A DNA stretch of 64,000 nt from Tagaea sp965279565. Lineage in GTDB: Bacteria > Pseudomonadota > Alphaproteobacteria > CACIAM-22H2. Location: contig OZ257249.1 of NCBI GenBank assembly GCA_965279565.1, positions 372,001 to 436,000 of the forward strand, read 5' to 3'. Below, piece by piece: positions 18,163 to 27,678 of the stretch; within the stretch, counting starts at the first letter, position 1, and each line of letters starts with the position of its first letter. The notes beneath the pieces are model-generated. The model made no database searches. It saw only the letters and a list, made by a program, of their open reading frames with translations, and was not told the DNA's origin. A program made the translations under genes and the position numbers.

Positions 18163-20286
18163 CTAGGCCTGCCGGACCGACGCGAGGAAACGTTCGGCCT
18201 CGCCGCGCAGGTTTTCGCCAAGGCGCGCGAACTGCGCGGCCACGCCCGAGACGTCCGCCGCCGCGTCGCCGGTGCGCCCGGCCGCCTCGTTGACGCCGCC
18301 GATCATCGTCGACACGCGCGCGGTGCCGTCGCTCGCGACCTCCAGGTCGCGCCCGATGCCGCGCGTGGCGGATGTCTGCTCCTCGACCGCCGCCGACACC
18401 GCGGCCGCGATCTCGCGCATCCGGCCGATCGTCTGCGCGATGGCGCCGATCGCACCGGCCGTGTCGCCGGTCGCGGCACGTATGCTTTCGATCTGCCGGG
18501 CGATCTCGTCGGTCGCGCGCGCGGTCTGTGCGGCAAGCGCCTTCACCTCGCCCGCCACCACCGCGAAGCCCTTGCCGGCGTCGCCCGCGCGCGCCGCTTC
18601 GATCGTGGCGTTGAGGGCCAGCAGGTTCGTCTGCCCGGCGATCGCGTTGATGAGGCTGACCACGTCGCCGACCTTCTGTGCTGCATCTTCCAGCGCCTTG
18701 ACGCACGCGTCGGTGCGCTCGGCCTGCGTGCCGGCCTCCTGCGCGATGCGCGCACTCTCGGCCACGCGGCGCGCGATCTCGTCGGTCGAGCCGGCAAGCT
18801 GCGTCGTGGCCGTGGCGACCGACTGCACGCTGGCGGCCGCCTGTTCGACGGCCCCGGCCGCCGACGCGGTCTGCCGGCGCGTATCCTCCGCCGTCCCGGT
18901 CATCGTGCCGGCGGCGCGTTCGAGCTCGGCCGACGAAGCGCCGATGTCGCGCACCACGCCGCCGATGCTCGCCTCGAAATCGCCGGCGAGCTTCGCCATC
19001 GCCGCGCGCTTTTCGGTATCGGCCGCTTCCTTGGCCTGCATTTCGCGGCGCGTGGAATCGCGCGCCGCGAGGGCGGCAGCACGGAAGGATTCGAGTGCCG
19101 CCGTCAGCGTGCCGATCTCGTCGGCACGCGCCGGCGGGATCGCGGCGGCAAGATCGCCGCCCGCGATGGCGCGCATGCTGGCCGCGAACGCATCGAGACG
19201 CGACAGCACGCGCCGCCCGACATAGAGCCACGCGACGAGGGCCGCGAAGACGAGGCTTGCCGCCGCGATCGCCGCGACGAGGCGGATCCCGTCGGCGATG
19301 GCGCCGTCGGCGTCGGCCGCCGCGGCGCGGCTGGCGGCCTGCGCCTCGGCCGCGACGGCGTCGATCCGCGCGACGAGATCGGCCGTGATCGCGCGGCCCT
19401 GTTCGAGGGCCACGCGCGCCTGCCGGTCCATGTCGAGCTCCTGTTCGCGCAACTCGAACAGGTTGCGGTAGCCTTCGCCGAAATCGACGACGGTGAGGGC
19501 GGCATTCTTGATGTCGCTGCCGTCCAGCCCCTCGACCTTCAGGCCCGCGAACACGGCGTCGGTCGCGGCCAGGAAGCGGGTGCGCACCGCCTCCAGCGCT
19601 TCGAGCGTATCGGCGGCGACGGCTTCGCCGAGGATGGCGACCGACTGGTTGATGCCGGCCAGCGCCTTCATCGCGTTGTCGTAGAGGACGAGGTCGGCGC
19701 GCACGCGATCGGCTTTCGCGGGATCGCCGATGCCGGCCGCCAGTGCGGCCGCGCGCGCCTCGACGAACGGGACCGCGAGCTCGACGAACCGGTCCTTAGC
19801 ACCGGCAAGCTGGGCTTCGAGCGTGGCGCGTTCGCGGGCACTCGCCACGCGCCGCTCGGCGGTCGTGTCGATCGCGGCGATCCGTTCGGCGACGGCGGCG
19901 GCGAGATCGCGCAGCTCCTGTGCCGCCGCTTCCGCACCGCCCTGCGCCAGCTCGTCGGTCAGTCCGGCAACAAGCTGCCGGCCGGCGGCGAGCTTCGCGA
20001 CGATCGCGTTGCGCGCGTCGGCCTCGGCGACCGTCGCGAGGACCGGTGCGAACGACGCGATCTCGGAGGCGACCTGCGCCATGCGCAGCGACGCGGCGAG
20101 GACCGGCATGCGCCGGTCGGTCATCGTCGCGATCGTGCCGCCCACGCCCGACAGCAGCAGCGCCGCGACGAAGGCGGCCACACCCGAGCCGGCCGCGATG
20201 GCGCCCATCGCGAGGAAGATCTTGAGGCGGATGCTCGCGCGCCACGAAACATGCGCGTCGGGCGGCAGGTCGGTCTGGTCCGTCAT
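18163..20286 (-). CDS. Methyl-accepting chemotaxis protein
   Basis: A 707-residue transmembrane chemoreceptor. Order: short cytoplasmic start, first membrane helix (about 24-50), a long periplasmic helical sensor (about 50-335, alanine-rich, four-helix-bundle type), second membrane helix (about 337-362), HAMP region (SRLDAFAASMRAIAGGDLAA), and a cytoplasmic signalling domain with the conserved tip INAIAGQTNLLALNATIEAA near residue 560. The ligand is unknown. No che genes are adjacent, so it is an orphan receptor. It is convergent with rpmB. Confidence 0.93.
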   Translation of the reverse strand: MTDQTDLPPDAHVSWRASIRLKIFLAMGAIAAGSGVAAFVAALLLSGVGGTIATMTDRRMPVLAASLRMAQVASEIASFAPVLATVAEADARNAIVAKLAAGRQLVAGLTDELAQGGAEAAAQELRDLAAAVAERIAAIDTTAERRVASARERATLEAQLAGAKDRFVELAVPFVEARAAALAAGIGDPAKADRVRADLVLYDNAMKALAGINQSVAILGEAVAADTLEALEAVRTRFLAATDAVFAGLKVEGLDGSDIKNAALTVVDFGEGYRNLFELREQELDMDRQARVALEQGRAITADLVARIDAVAAEAQAASRAAAADADGAIADGIRLVAAIAAASLVFAALVAWLYVGRRVLSRLDAFAASMRAIAGGDLAAAIPPARADEIGTLTAALESFRAAALAARDSTRREMQAKEAADTEKRAAMAKLAGDFEASIGGVVRDIGASSAELERAAGTMTGTAEDTRRQTASAAGAVEQAAASVQSVATATTQLAGSTDEIARRVAESARIAQEAGTQAERTDACVKALEDAAQKVGDVVSLINAIAGQTNLLALNATIEAARAGDAGKGFAVVAGEVKALAAQTARATDEIARQIESIRAATGDTAGAIGAIAQTIGRMREIAAAVSAAVEEQTSATRGIGRDLEVASDGTARVSTMIGGVNEAAGRTGDAAADVSGVAAQFARLGENLRGEAERFLASVRQA

Positions 20287-20346
20287 GGCCTGCGGAGTTT
20301 AGGTCCGCGAGGTAAACAAGATATTATCTTAAATTGTAGTACGTGC

Positions 20347-21339
20347 TCACCCGACCGAGAACACGGCAAGCAGCGTGCGCTGGAGCAGGCTGTAATTGTC
20401 GTCCGACACCAGCCACAGCAGATCGGCCCCGTCGGCCGTGCGCGTCGTCGCAATACCTTCGTAGTTGTCGCTCGCCATCGGCGGGCGCAGCCGGGCGAGT
20501 TCGGTGCCCGAAACGGCCTCGCCCTCGCGCCACGCACCGGCGGCCACGCGCACGATGCGCGAGCCGAACCCGCCGAACAGCGAGAAGGCACGCTCCAGAA
20601 TTATCGTGTCGCCGCCGGCCAGCGTGCAGGCCCCGACCGGCACGAAGCCCGGTGCGGCGCGATAGGCGATCTTCGTCCAGCCGCTGGCCGCACCGACATA
20701 GCCGACATGCGCGCCTTCCTCGACAAGGTCCTCCAGCAGGAAGAGCAGGCGGCCGTTGGCCAGCCGCGCCATCGTCTCGATCCCGCCATTGCGCGGTGCG
20801 GCCGAAACATGGGGCGGCAGCGCCATCGCGCGCGGCCGTCGCGCGAAGGGCGGCTCGGACGGCGGATAGACGAGGATGCGGTGCTGGCGCTCGAAGCCCA
20901 CGGCGAAACCGCCGTCGGGCAGCCGCACGAGCGCTTCGGCGTCCGCCGCCGGCCCTTCCAGCACGCGGCCGTCGGGTCCGGCCAGCCGGCCGAGCTTCGC
21001 GTGCGAAAGGCCGCGCAGGGTTCCGTCGAACGCGACGCGCGCGTCGATCGTCCAGCCATTGTCGGAGATCGCGACGAGACGCGAATTGCCGGGGTCGATC
21101 CACAGGTCCGACCAGCCGCCGAAGCGCCGGTCGGCGGAGCCGAGCAGCAGGCCGCCGCGCCACGCAAGCGTGCCCGCCTGCGTACGTGCCGGATCGGTCT
21201 CGTCGAACGGAATCGGTGCCGCGTAGAGGGGGAAATCCGCCACACCCGCGGCACGGGCGGCGACGGGCAGCGTCCACGCGGCGAGCGCACCGCCCGCAAG
21301 GGCAAGTGCGCCACGCCGCGTGGACCCGCGTTCGATCAA
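20347..21339 (-). CDS. Esterase-like activity of phytase family protein, exported
   Basis: A 330-residue predicted periplasmic protein of the 'esterase-like activity of phytase' (phytase-like beta-propeller) family. The TTG at 21339 overlaps the stop of the dienelactone hydrolase gene (TTGA) and gives a signal sequence IERGSTRRGALALAGGALAA with a twin arginine, so Tat export is possible. Body: GLLLGSADRRFGGWSDLWID, SDNGWTIDARVAFDG, the invariant GGIETMARLANGRLLFLLED and SDNYEGIATTRTADG. Coupled to the upstream hydrolase; a phosphodiester or ester substrate is only inferred. Confidence 0.82.
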   Translation of the reverse strand: MIERGSTRRGALALAGGALAAWTLPVAARAAGVADFPLYAAPIPFDETDPARTQAGTLAWRGGLLLGSADRRFGGWSDLWIDPGNSRLVAISDNGWTIDARVAFDGTLRGLSHAKLGRLAGPDGRVLEGPAADAEALVRLPDGGFAVGFERQHRILVYPPSEPPFARRPRAMALPPHVSAAPRNGGIETMARLANGRLLFLLEDLVEEGAHVGYVGAASGWTKIAYRAAPGFVPVGACTLAGGDTIILERAFSLFGGFGSRIVRVAAGAWREGEAVSGTELARLRPPMASDNYEGIATTRTADGADLLWLVSDDNYSLLQRTLLAVFSVG

Positions 21340-22241
21340 GCGAGGTTGCGCGAGAACCAGACTTCCAGACGCTTCCAGCCGTCTTCCGCCTGCGCCTTGC
21401 GGTAGGTCGGGCGGTAGTCCGCATGGAACGCGTGCGGCGTGTCGGGATAGAGGACGATTTCGGAGGACTTGCCGGCCGCACGCAGCGCCTCGCGCATGCG
21501 CTCCACGCCTTCGTTCGGGATGCCGGTATCCGCACCGCCGTAGAGGCCGAGGACCGGCGCGTTGATGCGGGCCACGAGCTGGATCGGATGCTGCGGACGC
21601 ATCGCGCTGTTGTCGCCGACGAGCGGCCCGTACCAGGCCACGGCCGCCTTCACGCCCGGATTGTGCGCCGCATAGAGCCACGTGACGCGGCCGCCGAAGC
21701 AGAAGCCGGTGATGCCGAGCTTGTGCGTGTCGCCTTTGCCCACGCTGCCCTTGGCCCATTTCACGACCGAATCGATGTCGGACATGATCTGCGCGTCCGG
21801 CACCTTCGAGATCACTTCGCGCAGGATCGTCGGCACGTCGGGCAGCGTCATCGGGTTGCCCTGTCGGAAGTAGTAGTCCGGCGCGATGGCGAGGTAGCCG
21901 ATCTTGGCGAGGCGCCGGCACACGTCCTTGATGTGCTCGTGCACGCCGAAGATTTCCTGCGCGACGATGACGGTCGCGAAGTTCTTCCCCGCGGCCGGGC
22001 GCGCGTAATAGACGTCCATGCGCTTGCCGTCGGCCGTCGCGACCTTGGCCGTGCCGGCGGCGAGGCCGACCGTGTCGGTCGTGACGATCGACTGCGCCTG
22101 CACCGGGTGTGCGGCGAGCGCGAAGCCGGTGGCGAGGCCCGCACCGGCGAGGAAACCGCGCCTGCCGACCGGCAGGGCGGCGGGCTGCAGCGACTTCTTC
22201 TGCGAATCCTGCAGGTCGTTGGTCCGGATATCGTCGGGCAT
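21336..22241 (-). CDS. Dienelactone hydrolase family protein, Tat-exported
   Basis: A 301-residue alpha/beta hydrolase of the dienelactone hydrolase family with an N-terminal twin-arginine signal (GRRGFLAGAGLATGFALAA, about residues 26-45), so probably periplasmic. Catalytic triad visible: nucleophile Cys in GFCFGG, Asp in YGGADTGIP, His in TPHAFHADY; also QEIFGVHEHI, an oxyanion-hole segment. The family opens dienelactones in chloroaromatic degradation, but exported members usually have unknown substrates. Operon with the phytase-type esterase downstream. Confidence 0.88.
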   Translation of the reverse strand: MPDDIRTNDLQDSQKKSLQPAALPVGRRGFLAGAGLATGFALAAHPVQAQSIVTTDTVGLAAGTAKVATADGKRMDVYYARPAAGKNFATVIVAQEIFGVHEHIKDVCRRLAKIGYLAIAPDYYFRQGNPMTLPDVPTILREVISKVPDAQIMSDIDSVVKWAKGSVGKGDTHKLGITGFCFGGRVTWLYAAHNPGVKAAVAWYGPLVGDNSAMRPQHPIQLVARINAPVLGLYGGADTGIPNEGVERMREALRAAGKSSEIVLYPDTPHAFHADYRPTYRKAQAEDGWKRLEVWFSRNLA

Positions 22242-22266
22242 GGGCGCTCCTCGGAAGTTTATGGGG

Positions 22267-23886
22267 TTAACGGTTCACGATGCGGCCGTCCGTCGCCATG
22301 CGCACCGGGCTGTTGGCGCGGATGTAGCCGGCCAGCGCGTCGTCGAGCCCGGGACCGAAATCGTAGGGATCGACCGCACGGTCGCGGAACACCACATATC
22401 CGTCGCCGCCCCTGCGCATGAAGTCGTTCGTCGCGATGGAATATAGGGCATCCGGATCGATCGGCAAGAAGCTGCCGTCCGGCCGGCGCACTTCCATCGA
22501 GATCACGCGGCTGCCGACCGGGCGCGACAGCGCCCAGGTCAGGCGTGCGCCGGCGAGCTGCGGGAAGCGCCCGCCATTCTCGGCGACCTGCGACAGGCCG
22601 TTCTCCATCGCCGCGACGAGATCGCGTCCGCGCAGCTTCAGCGTGGCGATGTTGTTCTGGAAAGGCAGCGTCGCCAGCACGTTGCCCAGCGTGATCGCGC
22701 CCTGCGCGATGCCGGCGCGCAGGCCGCCGCCGTTCTGCACGGCGATCGTCGTGCCCGACGCGCGCGTGGCGACGAGCATCGCCTCGGCCACCAGATTGCC
22801 CAGCGCGCACTCGCGCGCCCGGCAACCATCCAGCGAATAGGTTGCGGCACCGCTTCCCACCGGCTGGTTGCGGACCTGGATCAGCGGCGCGTCGAGCCGG
22901 TCGACGACCGCCTGCACGACCGCGTTCGGCACGATGGACTGCAGGACCGGGATCGTGTTGCCGCTCGCCGCGACGACGTTGCCGGCGGCGTCGAAATCGA
23001 CGTCGACGCGGCCGATATGGCGCGAGAACGAACCCGCCTGCACGATCGGCACGTCGCGGCCCGACGGGCTCTTGACGTTCACCGGGTACGGGCCTTCCGC
23101 ACCCTGCACGCCGTTGCCGAGCAGCGTGTGCGAATGGCCGCCGACGATCACGTCGATGCCGTCGATCCGTTCGGCGAGCTGGCGGTCGCGCGACAGGCCC
23201 ATGTGCCCGACGACGACGATGTGGACCACGCCCTGCGCGCGCAGCCGCGCGATCAGGCCGGGCAGCACCGTTTCGGCCTGCACGAACTTGAGGCGCGAAC
23301 CGGGCGAGGAGATCTCCGGCGTGTCCTCGGTCGTCGCACCGATGATGCCGATCTTGACGCCGCCGCGCTCGAGGACGATGTGGTCGCGGAACTTGCCGCG
23401 GATCGTGGGTTCGTCCGACGCGTCGACATTGGCCGACAGGACCGGGAACTTGGCGCCGTTTAGATAGCGTTCGAGATTGGCCGGGCCGTCGTCGAACTCG
23501 TGGTTGCCGATCGCCATCGCGTCGTAGCCGATCAGGTTCGCCGTCTCGAGTTCGGCCATGCCCTTGTAATGCGTGTAGAACAGCGAGCCCTGGAACTCGT
23601 CGCCGGCATTGAGCACCAGCACCTGCCGGCCCGCGGCCAGCGCCTCGCGCTTCTGCGTCTCGAACAGCGACGCGATGCGCGCGATGCCGCCGAAGCAGCG
23701 GTTCTGTGCGGCATCCTGCGTCGAGCAGTTGGAGCCCTGCGCGTTGACCGGCTGCAGGCGCGAATGCACGTCGTTGGAGTGCAGGATCGTCAGCTTGAGC
23801 GGCGGGGGCGGCGTGATCGTACACGACGCGAGGAACGCGAGCGACGCGGCGGCGGCAAGGAAGCGGAGGGGGCGGAAGCTGTTCAT
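22267..23886 (-). CDS. 5'-nucleotidase/2',3'-cyclic phosphodiesterase family lipoprotein
   Basis: A 539-residue bifunctional metallophosphatase/5'-nucleotidase. The N-terminal signal ends in a lipobox (ASLAFLASC, Cys about 21), so it is a lipoprotein. Metallophosphatase motifs: LHSNDVHSRL, GNHEFDDG, GHMGLS and GGHSHTLLG. The C-terminal 5'-nucleotidase domain starts near residue 330 (NLVAEAMLVATRA; QNGGGLRAGI; GDGYVVF). Likely releases nucleosides and phosphate from nucleotides in the periplasm. Located 25 bases upstream of the dienelactone hydrolase gene's start and in the same direction, so possibly co-transcribed with it. Confidence 0.92.
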   Translation of the reverse strand: MNSFRPLRFLAAAASLAFLASCTITPPPPLKLTILHSNDVHSRLQPVNAQGSNCSTQDAAQNRCFGGIARIASLFETQKREALAAGRQVLVLNAGDEFQGSLFYTHYKGMAELETANLIGYDAMAIGNHEFDDGPANLERYLNGAKFPVLSANVDASDEPTIRGKFRDHIVLERGGVKIGIIGATTEDTPEISSPGSRLKFVQAETVLPGLIARLRAQGVVHIVVVGHMGLSRDRQLAERIDGIDVIVGGHSHTLLGNGVQGAEGPYPVNVKSPSGRDVPIVQAGSFSRHIGRVDVDFDAAGNVVAASGNTIPVLQSIVPNAVVQAVVDRLDAPLIQVRNQPVGSGAATYSLDGCRARECALGNLVAEAMLVATRASGTTIAVQNGGGLRAGIAQGAITLGNVLATLPFQNNIATLKLRGRDLVAAMENGLSQVAENGGRFPQLAGARLTWALSRPVGSRVISMEVRRPDGSFLPIDPDALYSIATNDFMRRGGDGYVVFRDRAVDPYDFGPGLDDALAGYIRANSPVRMATDGRIVNR

Positions 23887-23913
23887 CGCGGGTCTCCGTT
23901 ATGTGGGATGCGT

Positions 23914-25776
23914 TCAGGCGTGCCGGCGTGCGCCGCGCGGCGCGGTGTCTTCCTCGAAAAGTTCGGCAAGCTTCTCCATCACCGTGCCGCCGAGCTGCTC
24001 GGCGTCGACGATGGTGACGGCGCGCCGGTAATAGCGCGTCACGTCGTGGCCGATGCCGATGGCCAGCAGCTCGACCGGCGAGCGCGTCTCGATGTACTCG
24101 ATCGATTCGCGCAGGTGGCGCTCCAGGTAGTTGCCCGGATTGACCGACAGCGTCGAATCGTCGACCGGCGCGCCGTCCGAGATGACCATCAGGATCTTGC
24201 GCTGCTCGGGCCGCGCGATCAGGCGCGAATGGGCCCACATCAGCGCCTCGCCGTCGATGTTCTCCTTCAGCAGGCCTTCGCGCAGCATCAGGCCCAGCGA
24301 CTTGCGCGCGCGGCGCCACGGCGCATCGGCATTCTTGTAGACGATGTGGCGCAGGTCGTTGAGGCGGCCGGGATTGGCGGGCTTGCCGGCGGCAAGCCAG
24401 CGCTCGCGGCTCTGCCCGCCCTTCCAGGCGCGCGTCGTGAAGCCGAGGATCTCGACCTTGACCGCGCAGCGCTCCAGCGTGCGCGCGAGGATGTCGGCCG
24501 ACATCGCGGCGACCGTGATCGGCCTTCCGCGCATCGAACCCGAATTGTCGATCAGCAGCGAGACGACCGTGTCGCGGAACTTGGTGTCGAGCTCGCGCTT
24601 GTAGGAAAGCGGGAAGGCCGGGTTGGCGACGACGCGCGCGAGGCGTGCGGCATCCAGCGTGCCTTCCTCGAGGTCGAACTCCCACGCGCGGTTCTGGCGC
24701 GCGAGCAGGCGGCGCTGCAGCCGGTTGGCCAGCCGCGCGATGACGCCCTGCAGATGGCTGAGCTGCTGGTCGAGATGGGCGCGCAGGCGCGTCAGTTCGT
24801 CGGCGTCGCACAGCGCGTCGGCCTCGACCGTCTCGTCGAACTCGGACGTGTAGGCGCGGTACATCGGCGCATCGGACGAGTTGCGCATGTCGTTGGGCGG
24901 CCGCCAGCGCTTGCCGGGCCGCTCGGGGCCGTCCTCGCCCATGCCGTCGGAATCTTCGCCTTCGCGCTCCTCGCCCTCGCCTTCGCCGCCGTCCTCGCCG
25001 GCCGCGTCGCGGGTCTCGGAGCCCATCATCGCCTCGGCGTCGGACTGGTCGCCCGAATCCTCGGCCTCGCCGGACTTCTGGCCTTCCTCGTCGTTCTGGC
25101 CGTCGCTGTCCTGGTCCTCGGATTCGGTCGCCTGGCCTTCTTCCTCGCCCAGTTCCAGATCGGCGATCAGCTTGCGCGCGACCTCGGCGAAGTTCGCCTG
25201 GTCGTCGAGCGAACGGGAAAGCTGCGTGAGGTCCTGGCCCGCCTTGCCCTCGACCCACGGACGCCACAGATCGACCATGCGGCGCGCGGATTCCGGCGGC
25301 TTCTGGCCGGTGAAGGTCTCGCGCGCGAGCAGCGCCACCGCCTCGACGATGGGGGCCGCCTCGCGGTCGGCGATGCGCGCATAGCCCGCCTGCCGGCAGC
25401 GCTCTTCGAGTGCGGCGGTGAGGTTGCCCGCGACACCCGTCATGATGTTGGAGCCGAGCGCTTCGCAGCGCGCCTGCTCGACCGCGTCGTAGATCGCGCG
25501 GCCCATCGTGCCTGTCGGGCTGCGCTTGGCGTGCAGGCCGGCATCGTGGTGGCGCATTTTCAGGGCGATCGAATCGGCCTCGCCGCGCACGATGGCGACC
25601 TCGCCCGCCGGCAGGTCGCGCGCGGGCACGGGCAGGCGCGCCTCGTTGCCGCGCAGGCCGGGCTGCTCGGGCACGAAGGCGACCGTCAGCTCCACCTCGT
25701 GCGCGACCGCGCGCATCGCCGCGGCCGTCACCTGGCGGAACTGCTCGACCGGTCCGTCGTTGTTGCGCGGCGGCAT
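23914..25776 (-). CDS. cobT: Cobaltochelatase subunit CobT
   Basis: CobT is the von Willebrand-type subunit of the aerobic cobaltochelatase CobNST that inserts cobalt into hydrogenobyrinic acid diamide during cobalamin synthesis. 620 residues, normal length. N-terminal helical domain, a very acidic linker (about 215-300, many D/E), and a C-terminal vWA domain with the MIDAS motif DNSGSM near residue 415. It follows cobS by seven bases. The acidic linker is typical of the family. cobN is not in the window. Confidence 0.95.
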   Translation of the reverse strand: MPPRNNDGPVEQFRQVTAAAMRAVAHEVELTVAFVPEQPGLRGNEARLPVPARDLPAGEVAIVRGEADSIALKMRHHDAGLHAKRSPTGTMGRAIYDAVEQARCEALGSNIMTGVAGNLTAALEERCRQAGYARIADREAAPIVEAVALLARETFTGQKPPESARRMVDLWRPWVEGKAGQDLTQLSRSLDDQANFAEVARKLIADLELGEEEGQATESEDQDSDGQNDEEGQKSGEAEDSGDQSDAEAMMGSETRDAAGEDGGEGEGEEREGEDSDGMGEDGPERPGKRWRPPNDMRNSSDAPMYRAYTSEFDETVEADALCDADELTRLRAHLDQQLSHLQGVIARLANRLQRRLLARQNRAWEFDLEEGTLDAARLARVVANPAFPLSYKRELDTKFRDTVVSLLIDNSGSMRGRPITVAAMSADILARTLERCAVKVEILGFTTRAWKGGQSRERWLAAGKPANPGRLNDLRHIVYKNADAPWRRARKSLGLMLREGLLKENIDGEALMWAHSRLIARPEQRKILMVISDGAPVDDSTLSVNPGNYLERHLRESIEYIETRSPVELLAIGIGHDVTRYYRRAVTIVDAEQLGGTVMEKLAELFEEDTAPRGARRHA

Positions 25777-25783
25777 GGGCAGC

Positions 25784-26788
25784 TCAGCCCGCCTTGCGCA
25801 CGCTCAGGTTCGCTCCGCCCTGCAGTTCGGTGCCGAAGCAGCGCTGGTAGTATTCCGCGACCGTCGTGCGCTCGACCTCGTCGCACTTGTTGAGGAACGT
25901 CAGGCGGAACGCGAAGCCGACATCGCCGAAGATCTTGGCGTTCTCGGCCCAGGTGATGACCGTGCGCGGGCTCATCACGGTCGAGATGTCGCCCGCCATG
26001 AAGCCGGCGCGCGTGAGATCGGCAAGTGCCACCATCGCCGACACGATCTCGCGGCCTTCCTTGGTGTCGTAGCCCGACGCCTTGGCCAGCACGATCTTCG
26101 TCTCCTGCTCGTGCGGCAGGTAGTTGAGCGTGGTAACCACGTTCCAGCGGTCCATCTGGCCCTGGTTGATCTGCTGCGTGCCGTGATAGAGGCCCGTCGT
26201 GTCGCCGAGACCCACGGTGTTCGCCGTGGCAAAGAGCCGGAAGGCCGGGTGCGGATGCAGCACGCGGTTCTGGTCGAGCAGCGTGAGCTTGCCGTCCACT
26301 TCCAGCACGCGCTGGATCACGAACATCACGTCGGCGCGGCCGGCGTCGTATTCGTCGAACACGAGCGCGCAGGGATGCTGCAGCGCCCAGGGCAGCAGGC
26401 CTTCGCGGAACTCGGTCACCTGCTTGCCGTCGCGCACGACGATGGCGTCGCGGCCGACCAGGTCGATGCGGCTGATGTGGCTGTCGAGATTGATGCGGAT
26501 GCACGGCCAGTTGAGGCGGGCCGCGACCTGCTCGATATGCGTCGACTTGCCCGTGCCGTGGTAGCCCTGGACCATCACGCGCCGGTTGAACGCGAAGCCC
26601 GCGATGATGGCGAGCGTCGTTTCCTTGTCGAAGCGGTAGTTCTCGTCGACATTGGGGACGTGCTCGGTGGGAGCCGTCGAGAAGGCCGGAACCTCGAGAT
26701 CGGAATCGATGCCGAAGGTCTGGCGGACCTTCACCTTGATGTCGGGCACGCGCGCGTAGCTGTCGGCGGTCGCAGTCATAAGAGCCAT
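25784..26788 (-). CDS. cobS: Cobaltochelatase subunit CobS
   Basis: AAA+ ATPase of the cobaltochelatase, 334 residues. Visible: Walker A GYHGTGKST near residue 92, Walker B LVFDEYDAG, and the sensor segments typical of MoxR-like ATPases. The start at 26788 (ALMTATADSYARVPDIKV) was chosen; an internal ATG at 26779 is possible. The open frame further upstream is the DnaJ-like gene out of frame. Order dnaJ-like, cobS, cobT is the standard arrangement in alphaproteobacteria. Confidence 0.95.
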   Translation of the reverse strand: MALMTATADSYARVPDIKVKVRQTFGIDSDLEVPAFSTAPTEHVPNVDENYRFDKETTLAIIAGFAFNRRVMVQGYHGTGKSTHIEQVAARLNWPCIRINLDSHISRIDLVGRDAIVVRDGKQVTEFREGLLPWALQHPCALVFDEYDAGRADVMFVIQRVLEVDGKLTLLDQNRVLHPHPAFRLFATANTVGLGDTTGLYHGTQQINQGQMDRWNVVTTLNYLPHEQETKIVLAKASGYDTKEGREIVSAMVALADLTRAGFMAGDISTVMSPRTVITWAENAKIFGDVGFAFRLTFLNKCDEVERTTVAEYYQRCFGTELQGGANLSVRKAG

Positions 26789-26853
26789 GGTCGGGAAATC
26801 TCCGCTACCGGTACGTCGATAAGGACCGGCGCAGAAACCCGCGCGCCCGGACC

Positions 26854-27471
26854 CTAGGGACCGGCCGTCGGCTTGGCTTGCTGCGCCTTCAGGAACGTAT
26901 AGGCCTGATTGATGGATTTTAGACGTTCTTCGGCCGCCTTGTCGCCCCCGTTCGCGTCGGGATGATGGCGTTTTACCAGAGACTTGTATCGAGACTTTAC
27001 TTCCTCGGGCGTCGCGGTCCAGTCGAGCTCCAGCACGGCCAACGCCTCGTCGACCGCGGTCGTCGCGCGCCGGCGGGGCGGCGGCGCTTCGGCCTTGGCG
27101 GAACTCTCGAATCCGGGAATGTCGGACTGCGCGAACCAGCGGCGCATCGCCTCTTCGATGGCCTCGGCCCCGCCCCGGCTCGCCCGGCCGCGCCGCCCCA
27201 CGCCCATCGGCCAGGTCGGCCGGCGGCCGATCACGTCGGCGCGCTTTTCCTGCTCCAGCGCGTCGGCGCCCATGCCCTTGTAGAAATCCCACGACGCGTT
27301 GTATTCGCGCACGTGCGGCAGGCAGAACCAGTAGAAATCATTGAGCTTTTTGCGATCCCGGGGGGCGCGGAACTCGCCCGTCGCCGGGCAGCCCGGATGG
27401 TCGCAGCGCTTGGGGGCGGCACGGGGATCGACCTGCGGGCGGTCGTAAGGGCGGGCGCGGGCTCGGGCCAT
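26854..27471 (-). CDS. DnaJ domain protein upstream of cobS
   Basis: A 205-residue protein with a C-terminal J domain (about 140-200: LAVLELDWTATPEEVKSRYK, then the HPD motif in KRHHPDANGG). The N-terminal half has a CxxP/HxG-type segment (CDHPGCPATGEFRAP) and FCLPHVREYNASWDFYKGM, a pattern found in the alphaproteobacterial dnaJ-like gene that precedes cobS. ATG 27471 was preferred over a TTG three codons earlier. It probably recruits a Hsp70, perhaps for chelatase assembly; that function is inferred from conserved neighbourhood only. Confidence 0.88.
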   Translation of the reverse strand: MARARARPYDRPQVDPRAAPKRCDHPGCPATGEFRAPRDRKKLNDFYWFCLPHVREYNASWDFYKGMGADALEQEKRADVIGRRPTWPMGVGRRGRASRGGAEAIEEAMRRWFAQSDIPGFESSAKAEAPPPRRRATTAVDEALAVLELDWTATPEEVKSRYKSLVKRHHPDANGGDKAAEERLKSINQAYTFLKAQQAKPTAGP

Positions 27472-27678
27472 GGCGAACAAGTATGGGCGAGGTTCGCGCC
27501 CGCGACAACATCCGGCACCGATTCAGGCAGGCATTTGAGCCGCCTATCTGTTTACAGGATTTTCCGAAAATTGTAGATTTATCGGGCAATGGTCGATCAG
27601 TGGCGGGATTTCCGCCAAACCATTAGGATCATGGTCTGATCGCGCATCCGTCCTTCGGCGGGTCTCAGGGGAAGAAGC

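Noticed and set aside
22259..25267. A 1002-residue leftward open frame
   Set aside because: It runs antisense-frame through cobT and the 5'-nucleotidase gene, is extremely arginine-rich and has no domain; a GC-rich shadow.
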